Assembly: GCA_024867545.1 (NCBI GenBank)
Contig: JANFNE010000015.1
Location: 62,001 to 126,000 of the forward strand
DNA length: 64,000 nt
Direction of reading: 5' to 3'
Origin: Phytopythium helicoides
Taxonomy: Eukaryota > Oomycota > Peronosporomycetes > Pythiales > Pythiaceae
This document shows, in pieces, positions 20,457-30,600 of this stretch. The number at the start of each line of letters is the position of its first letter. Positions within the stretch are counted from its first letter, which is position 1. The notes beneath the pieces were generated by a model. It searched no databases and was not told where the DNA came from. It saw nothing but the letters and a program-made list of their open reading frames with translations. The translations under genes and the position numbers were made by a program.

Positions 20457-21667
20457 ATGGAGGCCGCGCCGTCGCCGTCGCCGCCGCCGCCGCCGCGGGC
20501 GTTCCCCATGGCGGGCGCCTGCGCGGAGCTGCTGCTGGCCGAGAGAAAGGACGAGGTGTACGCGTCGGAGCTGCGCGCGCTGCTGCGCGAGGTGCTGGAG
20601 CGCTGCGTCGGCGCGCACGCGCTGTCGCAGCTGCTGCCCGAGCTGTCGGCGGCCTCGGCGGCTCTGTACCTGGCGCTGGCGCTGGGGCGGCGCCAGCCGC
20701 AGCAGACGCTGGGCGAAGAGTTCTGCGACGTGGTGCGCGTCACGGCCGACGGCGCTGTGCGGCACGTCGAGCCGCGGAGGCAGCTGCTGTGGCTGCTGCT
20801 TGCGGTGCTGCCCAAGTACGTGGCGGAGCGCTCGGCCGGCGGCTGGCAGCACCTCGCGCAGCTCACGTGGACCCCGCGCGAGCGCATGGAGCAGCAGATG
20901 CGCATGCGCAGAGCTAACGCGGCTGGAGGCGAGCAGCAGAGCGCGACGGCCACGCTGCGCGCGCTGCGAGCGCTGGATGCAGCCGCGACAAAGGTCGGCG
21001 CGCTCGCGACGAGCATTGAGACGCAGGTCTTCCCGGCGTCCTACGAGTTCAGCATCGCGTGCGTGCGCCAGTGGCTGCAGCAGGCGCATCTCGCGGCGTT
21101 CTACGTCTTCGCCAAGTACCTCCACCTGTCCAATCGAGTCGCTGGCGTGCAGTACTCGTTTGTGCGCAGCGAGCTCACGCCAGGCATCAACCTGTCACTG
21201 CTGGTGCGGCTGCCTTGGGCTCCTTGCAGAAGGTAGTGGTATTGATGCGATTCTGACGGTGATTGGTGTGCAACCAGGGCTACACGATGGGGCTGCGCCT
21301 ACTCTCGACCGCCATTGTCGAGACCAAACGTGCACATCAGCACTACCGCGCAGAGCTCAAACAGAAGCGGGCAGCAGCAGCAGCAGCCAGTGGCGAGACG
21401 ACCAGTGCTCCACATCTCGCTATGCACTCGGACCGCGTTCCTACTTCGTTCTCCGTGAGCGGAGAGGACGCCAGTCAAACGCGGAGCAGCAGCCGCAAGT
21501 GCGCGCTGTGCCTGGGCGAGCGTGTGTCGCCCGCGGCGACGCCCTGTGGCCACGTGTTCTGCTGGGAGTGCATCGTGGGCTGGTGCCAGAAGAACAAGGC
21601 CGAGTGCCCGCTATGTCGGCAGGAGACGCACCCGCAGCAGATCAAGTGCGTGTACAACTACGCATGA
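20457..21667 (+). CDS. PEX10: Peroxin-10, RING E3 ligase of the peroxisome import machinery
   Basis: PEX10 forms the PEX2-PEX10-PEX12 ubiquitin ligase that recycles the PEX5 receptor at the peroxisome membrane. Exon 1 (20,457-21,232) gives the N-terminal membrane domain. Exon 2 (21,278-21,667) ends with a C3HC4 RING: CALC, then [12 protein letters not shown], then ECPLC. An intron begins gtagtg and ends caaccag. The exon 1 frame has one base too few near 21,213. In the frame actually read, the exon would end [11 protein letters not shown]. One base more gives the family-like ALGSLQK that continues into GYTMGLRLL of exon 2. So there is a one-base deletion, in the genome or in the consensus. 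Expected product is about 388 residues. Confidence 0.87.
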
Positions 21668-21726
21668 AGGTCAAGTCACAAATAGCAGTTCTTGAGATAC
21701 AGGTTCTAGCAGCACTGGGGGGATGT

Positions 21727-22369
21727 CTACTTGCGCTGGCGCTTGTTCTTCTTGCCGCCCTTGGCTCCACTGGGGGACGCTTGGCGCTTGCCCTTGGGCT
21801 GCTCCTTGCCCGTCTTCTCTGCTGCTGTTGCCTCGCCCTCCTTGGCCTTGAGCGCGTCCACGTACACCTGGTCGGAGCTCAGCGCGTTGTGCACGAACCG
21901 CTTGCTCGCATCCTTGTCCAGCACGAGTCGCGGGCCCTTGGCCAGCTCCTCGACGTCCTTGATCTTCTTGACGAAGCCCTTGACACGCTCCTGCACGTCC
22001 ATCGCCAGTCAGTCTCCTCCTCCCACCGCCCAGCACTCAAAAGAAGCAGCCGCACCAGCTCCTGCTTGACGTGCGTCTGGCGAATGTCCTTGGCCGACAC
22101 GCCCTGCGTCTTGAGGAACACGTACAGCAGCGCGTTCACCGCGTAGGCTGCAGCCACCATCCGCTCCATCAGCTCGCTCGCCACCAGCCATTGACTCTCA
22201 AAAAATATGTTGACGCACCGACGGACACGTTGACTTTGGCGCGCTCGAGCGGCGTCAGCGGCGCCAGGAACGCGTCGAGCGACTGCGTCTGGAAGACCGA
22301 GAGCTGCTGCTCCACGGCCGCCAGCGTCTGCTCCACGCCCTCGAACGCCTCGGCCGCCTGCTCGCTCAT
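21727..22369 (-). CDS. C1D/Rrp47-like nuclear exosome cofactor (three exons)
   Basis: C1D (yeast Rrp47/Lrp1) binds Rrp6 and structured RNA in the nuclear exosome. The exons are 22,219-22,369, 22,056-22,147 and 21,727-21,990, joined in frame to 168 residues. The Sas10/C1D core is visible: PLERAKVNVSVAYAVNALLY across the first junction, then YVFLKTQGVSAKD and VKQEL running into ERVKGFVKKIKDVEE. DKDASKRFVHNAL is the conserved end of the domain. A lysine-rich tail (GGKKNKRQRK) follows, as in homologs. It converges with PEX10, 59 nt apart. Confidence 0.88.
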
Positions 22370-23335
22370 GACGCTCGACGGTTGATGGGGAATGGGCCGG
22401 CGCGACCTGTCGAATGGTGAGGCAGTGTGGACCACATTTTTTTCATGTGACCTGTGCGAGATTGGCTTCAACCTTGGAAGCGAGTTGTCACGGCGAGCAC
22501 GTTGAAGACTCCACTACGAAGGAAAGGTGGTTCATGAGTGGATCAGCTCGTTATATTCCTGCGCGTGGATGTGTCTCGTGATCTAAACGATGAACCTCTA
22601 CATTTTGCTGTAGCTCCGTGACCTTGAGCTGCTCGACTGCTGGACCCAGCTCAAATGCTCACTTCAACCAGCATCATCAGAGTTCATCCACCATGCATCA
22701 TCTTCACTTAGGGCCTTTAGCTGGGAAGCTAATAAAACTTCCGGAGATGATGCTTTCTGTGGTCTTCGTTGCTTTCAAGCAGTGACTTCTGCGTTCTACT
22801 ATCATCGAATTGGTACAGCAACGGAACAGTTCGCAAATTTGTGCAGTCCACTGATGTGCTCGCAGAGATTGCTGCTTTCGACCATCCTGGAGGAGAGATG
22901 TTTTCGCTGTTTGAACCCGCGTTGCTGACTTGGAGCAACGGAACCGGTTCACAATTATCCTTAATCAGCTAGAAGTCCGTCGAAAATGAAGACGAGAACT
23001 TTTCGGCCCATGGAAATTGCGTTCATCGAACGGATGATTTTGCTTCACTTGTTGGCGATAATAACAATGCGAGCTGCTGCCAACATTACAAGATTGGTGA
23101 TCGATTGGTGATCAAGCGGCTGAAATTACAACCTTGCGTGTCTGTGCATTCGATCGCGGAGTCGCAATATTTTTGGTGCTAACCGTTCTGTCCTATTCGC
23201 GGATCATCTCATAGTATCCCCTGCTTTTGCTGGAGCATCGACCTCAAGTTGTTGGAGCTCTCTGTATTTACACTCAGTTTTCATTCTTTGCGATATCTGC
23301 TGAATCGAGTCAACGTTCAGTACCAGTTCACTGTC
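22370..23335. other. Intergenic, divergent promoters
   Basis: About 970 nt between the C1D gene and the left membrane-protein gene. AT-richer than its surroundings; no gene recognised. Confidence 0.5.
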
Positions 23336-25597
23336 ATGACAAGAGCACGGGTCGCTGCAACCGGTGCTGCGAATGGCCCCTCGACAACACCCGTACTGCG
23401 AATTAAATCGCTCCGCCACCAGCACCGTGATAAACCAACAACCAATCTGTCACTGTGGACAAAATTGACGGCTCTGTATCACTGGGTGACGTGGCTCTTC
23501 ATTGGCGTTATGATGTTTTCCCAGTTCCTCTGCATCATTTGGAACACCATGACCACCAACGTCGACTACTTCTTCGGACACTACCCGGACTACGGTATCG
23601 CCCCCATCCTCGGACAGAACGACTACTCGTACTCGGACCGCATGGTCGTCTGCATGCAAGACGGAGCCAAGTACCGAGCCATGCTAGCTTCACAAGCTCT
23701 CGCCTCCGACAAAGCCGTGCTCATCGACGACACGGGAACATACAAGGTCGGCTACCGATTGCAAAAGCGAGGAATCCACAAAACACTCGACCCGAAAGCT
23801 GAGCAAACCCTCACCGACTCGTGTAACCTCATTGCCAGCACATACGACAACATCGTGAGCGCCTGCCACCGACTCGGCTACACCGACCTTGTCACGGACA
23901 TCATCCGGCTATCGGACGACGTCGACAGTCCGCGCACGTACGCCATCAACGACTCGCTGCCGATGTTGCTCATGCCGCACTGGGACAACGCGCCGTACGG
24001 CCGTCACGTCATTCCGACGTCTGACGGCAACGCGTGCATGTTCCGCCTGCACGGTTCGTACGAAGACAAGACCCTCCCGAACGCGTTCATGCGTGGCTTG
24101 GATCGGAGCATTCGACTCGCACACACCGTCGAGTGGCTCAAGCGACCGGGTGGTGAGTGGCGTCACGGCTGGTACGAAGACTTGCAGGGCGACAAGTGGG
24201 TGTCGGAGATCCAGACGAACTCCCCGACGTCCATTCTCGACATGCCAGTTCGCCAATTCGACACGCGCACAGGCGTCGAGGCTGACTGCCAGCACTCGGA
24301 CGTGTGTCGACAGATGAACTACTATGCACACTGGGGGACGCAGTTCGCCACGAACGACCGGTACTACGACGCGGACCAGATCTACATTGGCAACAAGGAC
24401 GGCGAGGGTCTGTTCCTGTTCAAGAGCCACTTCAAGCGTATCGTGTCCATCAAGTACGACTGGGGGACGCTGCTCAACAACGCGTCCGTGGCACTGCTGC
24501 TCGTGCGATGGTTCGTTGCCATGGTCGCCATGCACCGAGGATACTTCAGTGGCGACGCCGAGTGGCGAAGTGGTGGCATCGGCTGCATCGCGAGTGCTCG
24601 CAGCTTCACGTTCCTGCCGTTCGCCATGCTTCCCAAACTCAAGATGATCCTGTGCGCGTTCTGGACCGTCGGCTGCAACTTCGAGGGTGAGCAGTCGGGA
24701 TTGTCGGAGGCGTGGTTCACCATGTACCCGTCCATCGTCAGCTTCGTGCTCATCTACTACAGCGTGCTGAACGCGGGTGCCAAGGCGTTGCGTCGCCGAG
24801 TGTCGGACATGTTGTTCGCGCCGACCATCATCACGCTGTGCTTGCTGCACTACTTTCGCTTGGAGTTGGCTGCGAACGGGTATTTCAAGGGAGTCGATAG
24901 CCGCGTGTCGACGCTCGTGTTCTCGGACGAGGTGAACCATTTGAAGCTGGTCGACTTCTTTCGGTCGGAGATCGCGGTGCGTTTGAATGGTCGAGTGATG
25001 GAGCTGGTTCGAGGGAAGATCGCGATTCTGGTGCTGAATGCGCTGCCACTGGTGTTGTCTCGTCCACTGCCAGTTCGGAAGCAGCACTTTAATGATGCGG
25101 ACAGAGTGAGCGGTATTGAGAAGGCGTTGGCGGTGCGATCCGACAATGTCGGAGGTTTGTCTGGCGCTGTGGTGGCGAACGTGTGTCGGAAGGCGAGAAA
25201 GAAATCCGTCGTGAATGCTACACGCTCACTCATCCACGAGATCAAAAACGACAGTGGAGCCGTCACCACGATTCAGCTCGCCGTGCGCCGCCCCGTTTTG
25301 GACAGCTACGATCTCGTTCGACTGGGCTACGTCGTGTTTGGAGGCAAGTACATCATGCGCTTCGACGACTGGGATATCATTGCCTCGATGGCAGCCATGC
25401 GCGCGTTCTTCCAGTTGTGGAACTACCGCGTCGCAGTCTGGGTCCTCGACGAAAAACTCAACTCGTTTGGCGGGAGCGGTGGCATCGTCAATGTTCGGCG
25501 GGTCCTGCGCAGCCATGAGCCAATGATGTGCCGCCTAGACGACCCGAAGCTGCTGAAGATCAAGTTCTGGGACGTCTCTGCGGTCGACACCGAGTGA
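23336..25597 (+). CDS. Multi-pass membrane protein, oomycete family, left copy
   Basis: Intronless, 753 residues, function not recognised. One membrane segment lies near residues 47-72 (WVTWLFIGVMMFSQFLCIIW). A soluble, probably extracellular or lumenal domain of about 330 residues follows, with many Trp, His and Cys residues (DYFFGHYPDYGIAP, LPMLLMPHWDNAPYGRH). Four to five further hydrophobic segments lie between about residues 380 and 590 (SVALLLVRWFVAMVAMH, SIVSFVLIYYSVLNAG, APTIITLCLLHYFRL, KIAILVLNALPLVL). A cytoplasmic-like C-terminal domain of about 150 residues ends FWDVSAVDTE. The start is the ATG of MTRARVAATG. From about residue 52 on it is nearly identical to the inverted copy at 40,878-43,145, while the N-terminal 50 residues differ. 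Confidence 0.85.
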   Translation: MTRARVAATGAANGPSTTPVLRIKSLRHQHRDKPTTNLSLWTKLTALYHWVTWLFIGVMMFSQFLCIIWNTMTTNVDYFFGHYPDYGIAPILGQNDYSYSDRMVVCMQDGAKYRAMLASQALASDKAVLIDDTGTYKVGYRLQKRGIHKTLDPKAEQTLTDSCNLIASTYDNIVSACHRLGYTDLVTDIIRLSDDVDSPRTYAINDSLPMLLMPHWDNAPYGRHVIPTSDGNACMFRLHGSYEDKTLPNAFMRGLDRSIRLAHTVEWLKRPGGEWRHGWYEDLQGDKWVSEIQTNSPTSILDMPVRQFDTRTGVEADCQHSDVCRQMNYYAHWGTQFATNDRYYDADQIYIGNKDGEGLFLFKSHFKRIVSIKYDWGTLLNNASVALLLVRWFVAMVAMHRGYFSGDAEWRSGGIGCIASARSFTFLPFAMLPKLKMILCAFWTVGCNFEGEQSGLSEAWFTMYPSIVSFVLIYYSVLNAGAKALRRRVSDMLFAPTIITLCLLHYFRLELAANGYFKGVDSRVSTLVFSDEVNHLKLVDFFRSEIAVRLNGRVMELVRGKIAILVLNALPLVLSRPLPVRKQHFNDADRVSGIEKALAVRSDNVGGLSGAVVANVCRKARKKSVVNATRSLIHEIKNDSGAVTTIQLAVRRPVLDSYDLVRLGYVVFGGKYIMRFDDWDIIASMAAMRAFFQLWNYRVAVWVLDEKLNSFGGSGGIVNVRRVLRSHEPMMCRLDDPKLLKIKFWDVSAVDTE

Positions 25598-25795
25598 GTT
25601 GAGTGAGCTCAGTGGTTCATGCAACATGGACGAAACACATGACAGTCGATCAAAGTACATGTATCATTTTCGCTCGCTCGACTCGACTTCCAGCGCCACC
25701 ACGCTGCCGAGCGAGCTCCATTTGCCGTCGAGACGGTTTCTAGTCCTTGCTCTCGGATGCTTTCGACCCAAACTGCCGGCGCAGCGAGCCCGAGT
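23490..25795 (+). repeat. Left arm of about 2.3-kb inverted repeat
   Basis: Nearly identical, in reverse orientation, to about 40,690-42,990. It covers most of the membrane-protein gene, the intergenic segment and the last codons of the GT60 gene. Identity starts abruptly at cttcattggcgt in the first membrane segment and fades inside the 3' end of the GT60 gene. Confidence 0.88.
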
Positions 25796-27362
25796 CGCTC
25801 GACATGGTAAAGAAGAGAACGCCCACAGCACAGAAAACGAGGAACCAGAAGACCGCTCCAGCCCCAACACCGGCTGTCTGCTGACCACCTGTACGTGTGC
25901 CACCTAGTTCCTCACGGAAAAGCTTGGCACCATTGGCGTTGTCACCGTGGGCTGCGTCCGCTGCCTCTTCATTGTCTGCGCCGTGCTCATTGGCTCCAGC
26001 CTCAGCATGAGCCTCCGCTGCGTGGAGTTTCTTGGGGTCCTCCTCTTCATCCTCATTGCCATCCGGAGCCTTGCGCTTTTCCTCCGGCAGCGGAGCCGGA
26101 ACAGTGGCAACCTTGGTCGGTTCGGGGTAGAGCTTCCACCCACCGCCGACGATGCGCTCGACTTCAGTCGCGTTCGTGTACGGAACCCAGTGGAGCTGCT
26201 CGCATGACTCGGTATCGTTCTTACCCTCCTCAAACGTGACACCAGAGAACTCGAGGTACTGCTGGAATGTCCGCACTTTGCCGAACGCATACTTGTCGAG
26301 CTCGAGTGCGTCAACCTGGCCCTTGAAGGGCTTGCCAACAATGAGGAAGAAGCGGTTGACACCCATCTCGGTCTCAATGCGCTTCTTCTCTTGGTCCACC
26401 GAGACGTGCTCGAAGCGCGCGGGCACCTTGGAGTAGTTGTGGTACACGACCGAGCCGAGCTCGCTGGGGGAATACATGTCGTATCCGTGGGTCCAGAGGT
26501 GCGACGCGCGCAGGAACTCCTCTCCGTCGAACATCCAGAGCGTGTGCGGGTCAACGAGCGCGCGACGCTCGGCGTGGCACTTGCTGAAGGACAGTCCCGC
26601 TCCCCAGAGCGCCGATAGCTGCGGGAACTTGGAGTTGGAGATCATGCTAGCGCCAACGTTGCGCACGCACCCATTGTAGCCGCGCATGGTGGTGCAGAGG
26701 TGCGGCAGCGAGTTGGGCACGTTGTTGTCTCCGTTCTCCTTGACAAAGTCGTGAATGTGGTGGAGGTAGGTGGTGAGCACGGCCATCTCGTTGCCGATGC
26801 GCGTCCACTCTGCGAGCAGGTTGTCGTCCCAGTTGTTGGTGAAGATGCTGTGTCCGTCGAGCTGCAGGCAGAACTCCTCGTTCTTGATGAGCTTTTGCTG
26901 GTAGTGGCGCGCGAGCGTGGGTCCTCTCGAGTCGTCGGCGCGGTGCTCGTCGACGCGGATGTGGTCTCTGTAGGGGCACGGGCCCCTGTCCGGCCACTCT
27001 TGCTCGGCCATCTTGCAGTACTCGTCGACGCACTTTTCATCGCCCTCGTTCACCTGGTCCACGACGCCGAAGAAGAGCCGCTCGGGGTCCTTGGCGCGCT
27101 TGAAGCCCGTGAAGATGGTCTTGCCGCAGCGGAAGCCGTCGCGGAAGACCGAGAGCCCCACGAAGAGGTCGAAGCTCGGCGGGATGCGCGGCGGAGGCGG
27201 CCGCAGATGCGCCAGCCCCTCGCCCAGCGGCACGTGCTGCACGCTAGGGTCCAAGTGCACCGAGCGGTGCGTGTTGACGATGCCCATGACGGACTCGAGC
27301 CCGCTCTCGGCGCGCGCGGCGGCCAGCAGCGCCGACGCCACCAGCGCCACGAGGATCCGCAT
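25740..27362 (-). CDS. GT60-family GlcNAc-transferase-like protein
   Basis: A 540-residue intronless protein with a PF11397-type domain, the family of Skp1-hydroxyproline and mucin-type polypeptide GlcNAc-transferases. Visible landmarks: SFDLFVGLSVFRDGFRCGKT (about 62-81), RAKDPERLFFGVVDQV, DDSRGPTLARHYQQKL, and FCLQLDGHSIFTNNWDD, the metal/donor-site region. MAVLTTYL follows. It starts with a signal peptide (MRILVALVASALLAAARAES) and ends with an acidic/alanine-rich stem and one membrane span (AVFWFLVFCAVGVLFF) before a short tail. So the enzyme would face the ER/Golgi lumen, held by a C-terminal anchor, unlike cytosolic Skp1 enzymes. The substrate is unknown. The start is the ATG before the signal peptide. 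Confidence 0.83.
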   Translation of the reverse strand: MRILVALVASALLAAARAESGLESVMGIVNTHRSVHLDPSVQHVPLGEGLAHLRPPPPRIPPSFDLFVGLSVFRDGFRCGKTIFTGFKRAKDPERLFFGVVDQVNEGDEKCVDEYCKMAEQEWPDRGPCPYRDHIRVDEHRADDSRGPTLARHYQQKLIKNEEFCLQLDGHSIFTNNWDDNLLAEWTRIGNEMAVLTTYLHHIHDFVKENGDNNVPNSLPHLCTTMRGYNGCVRNVGASMISNSKFPQLSALWGAGLSFSKCHAERRALVDPHTLWMFDGEEFLRASHLWTHGYDMYSPSELGSVVYHNYSKVPARFEHVSVDQEKKRIETEMGVNRFFLIVGKPFKGQVDALELDKYAFGKVRTFQQYLEFSGVTFEEGKNDTESCEQLHWVPYTNATEVERIVGGGWKLYPEPTKVATVPAPLPEEKRKAPDGNEDEEEDPKKLHAAEAHAEAGANEHGADNEEAADAAHGDNANGAKLFREELGGTRTGGQQTAGVGAGAVFWFLVFCAVGVLFFTMSSDSGSLRRQFGSKASESKD

Positions 27363-27623
27363 GGTCGGCGGCGATTTCGATAGTGGAGGCCAGTCAAAAA
27401 AGAGAAAGTGCGGGCGGGGGGAGACTCTCTTGGATTCAGTATGGAAATGCCAGCGCCTGGCCACGTAGGCGTTCAGAACGCGTTCTGGGTGGACCACATG
27501 AACGGGACTCGCTCACGTCATTGGGGGCGTCAAGTGAGCTTCAACATGGCATGGACTGCGTGTGGAGGTGGAAAAGTAGGAGGCAACTCTATCTCGTCAA
27601 CTTCGGACACTCTAACACGAACG

Positions 27624-30600
27624 CTAGCTGAAGTAGCTGGGGGCCAGCGACACGTCCTCCACGGCAGCGCGCTGAGCTGGAGTTAGACGCGCCTTGGTCT
27701 CGGCCCACGTGTCCTGGTGCGTGCGCTTGAACTCCAGCAGCGTCTCGCGCGCCTCCTTGCCCAGGAACGACACGGCGCTCGACGCGTTCCGCACGTATAG
27801 GAATTTACCCAGCGCCTCCACCATGGGAGGAACAAACTGCGGCAGGTCGTGTGGGAACGCCAGCACCGCCGCACTCATGCCGAGCACGCTGCGCGCCATC
27901 TCGTCCTCGTTCTTCTTCATCCGCTTACGTGCAGTCTCTAGCTCACCCTCTTCGGCCTTCGACGACTCGAGCTGCTCATACCGACGCTTGAGCTTGTTGA
28001 ATGAAGTGCGAGCCTTCTCAGCGTCCTTTGCGAGCTGGTCGCTGAGCACCGCCACAGCCGCTGGGTGTTCGTGGTGAATCAGGCTGCGCATCGCAAACTT
28101 GGCCATGGCTTGAACTTCGCGCTGCTCATCGGCGAGGAACCGCCGCACGAGCGCATGCACTCGTTGCTTGAGCGTGCTTGACCAAAACATCCAGTGGAAA
28201 AAGCGACTGTCGTTAGGAAGCGCAACGCAGCCGCTCGCGTCTTCCATGCACTCGATCCCGCGTGAGTTTCAAGCACTTCCAGAAGCGCATCGACATCGCT
28301 CACATTCACAGCCACGGGAGCATCTGCACAACTCGGCACGGCATACAGGCGCAGCCAAGACGCAGTCGTGTCCATCACACCACGAGCTTGCTCAGCAACT
28401 TCAGGCTTGGCATGCTTTTCCGATAGGAGTGCGACTGGGAATAAGCGAGTCGCCATGTACATGAAATCACGCTGCTCCCCGCACGCCACAGTCCAATCCA
28501 GCCAGTGGATCGCTGTCTCCTTGGCGTGTATTGCTTCCTTCTTCTCTTTAGTTTTGACGTATGTCTCCACTCCGTCAGGCGTGAACAGTGCTGCGGTAGT
28601 GAGCAGCTCCTTTAGCACCTCATCGGTAGCACCTGCTGACAATGGAGCCCGATCCTTTCGAAATGGCAGACGACGATGGCCGAGAGTACATGTCCAGAAC
28701 GAAGAGCATCTTGCCTGCACGATGTCGAATCGCCTCGTACTGGTGCGCCAGTGCATGGGTTCGGATTACAATAAGAGTCCGTGCGGCGATCTCTTCGGCT
28801 AGCTGGCGGACATTTTTGCACCCACTAGCATCAATAACACCTGCAGGCAGGAAATGTATAGCCAGTGTCTCAATCAAGTGCAGCCACTTCGCTTGCCGGG
28901 CGTAGTCTTCTTGTGTAGCACGAGCAAACGAATTCTCCAGCTCGTCAAGCAGAGAATGAACAAGCCCACCAAGACGTGCAATGTCGGCATGCCCAGAGTC
29001 TCCGGGCCGACTGATGAAATACATGACCTCAACCCACTGGCGAACGTCTGACACACTCAACTGGAGTAGAATCTTCTTGAGGACCTCCACGACACTTTGA
29101 ATATATCCATCGACGATTTCGCGATCCATTGGCTCTGCCTTGATTAGAGCTCGCAAAATACCAGATATCCACTCGGCGAGCGTTGTGAGAGCTGCATGCC
29201 GCTCTTCCTCGCTTGTTGAAGACACTAGCTTGTTGGTTGCAAGTGCATCTAGTACTTCAACCACGTCGGCGGTAAAGAATGCAGTCGGGTTACTTTGAAC
29301 AAGTTTCTGCACCAACTTGACGCGTGCAAAATTTAGGGTTGTCATGACACTTCGTGGCTGGTTTAAAACGTTCACAGTCGACAGCGGTGCCGATTGTGGA
29401 TACGCATTTCGGTCCCCCGCTAAGAAAAATGCGAGCTCGCGAACACCCGCAAGCCACTCACTAGCTGCTGAGCGATGATTCGAACCTGCAGAGCTTCGTC
29501 TGTCTTTCAACATGATGTCCAGTAGAACCTCGATGGTATCTCGGGTATAGACGATTGCCTCGCACTCACGCGTCCAATCTTTATGCAGACTAGGATCATT
29601 AGCTGCCGCTTTATACACTTTAACAAGTCGAGTAAACATGATCAGTGCGATCTGACGCACAGGCATCACGTTGCTTGACAAATGCCGCATTGTGATCTGC
29701 CACACTGCGATAGGAATCGGTAGCTCTCCGGGTTGCACGAACGGGTACAGTGCGGACAGAAACATGGCGTGGAATCGCCAGTGCGCTTTCACAGGCGGTT
29801 CCGCTGCTAGCAATTCAGTGATCGCGCTGTCTCCCATAATAGGGGCGTAAGTCCACTGTGCTACGAGGAGCAAGAAGAAATTCTGGATCTTCTTGCCAAT
29901 CTTAGCCTTGCTTGACGTCCCGTTCACGCGCTTCACAATCATCTCATTGCTCTGGAAGAAGATCGTGAAGAGTCGGTACAGCAGCGCACGCTCTCTTCGC
30001 CACAATTGCTGAAGAACATTGCGATCGCTGATTGCGTTCAACAGCCCTAGAACAGTCTCTTCCTTCACGGTATCCTCTCCCTCAAGACTTGACAGCGCCG
30101 TCAAAATCGCGGGCACTCTCGAAAGAGTCCATCTGCTATAAAGATCCGAGCTTTCACTTCGAACTTCCAATGCCAGCGAGCGTACATCGGAGTACGCGTT
30201 CTTGAGCAACTGTTCGACGTCCAGTAGCAAAGTCTCATACAGCTTCCGAGTTGATGCCGTTAAGCTACCTCCCTCGTCAAAGAAGTCTGCGAGCTCGAAT
30301 TGCGCAACATAATTACGTTTCGCATAAAAGAACACAGACCGCTCGATCAGCTCGTTTCGTGACGCAAGGAGGATCTGGTCCATCCGGGGAGTCTTCAGAT
30401 CAATGCTACGAGCTTTCTGAAATGCGCGAGATGCGACATCAGTCGTCGTATCTTTGAAAAGATCGTTCTCCTTCTCTTTCAAACGATACTTTGATTGATG
30501 GCCACCCCGCCATATCAAAAGCTGGCTAATCGCACCAAGGAGCGAAGTCCACAATGGAATCTCTTGAGTTGTTCCAGCACCATTCTCTCGCCAGAACACC

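Noticed and set aside
20407..22146. 579-codon plus-strand open frame across the PEX10 region
   Set aside because: It is another frame of PEX10 and the antisense of the C1D gene; arginine/cysteine-rich composition is typical of an off-frame reading of GC-rich DNA.
23909..25087. 392-codon minus-strand open frame
   Set aside because: Antisense to the left membrane-protein gene, His/Arg/Val-rich. Its counterpart exists antisense to the right copy simply because the DNA is duplicated.
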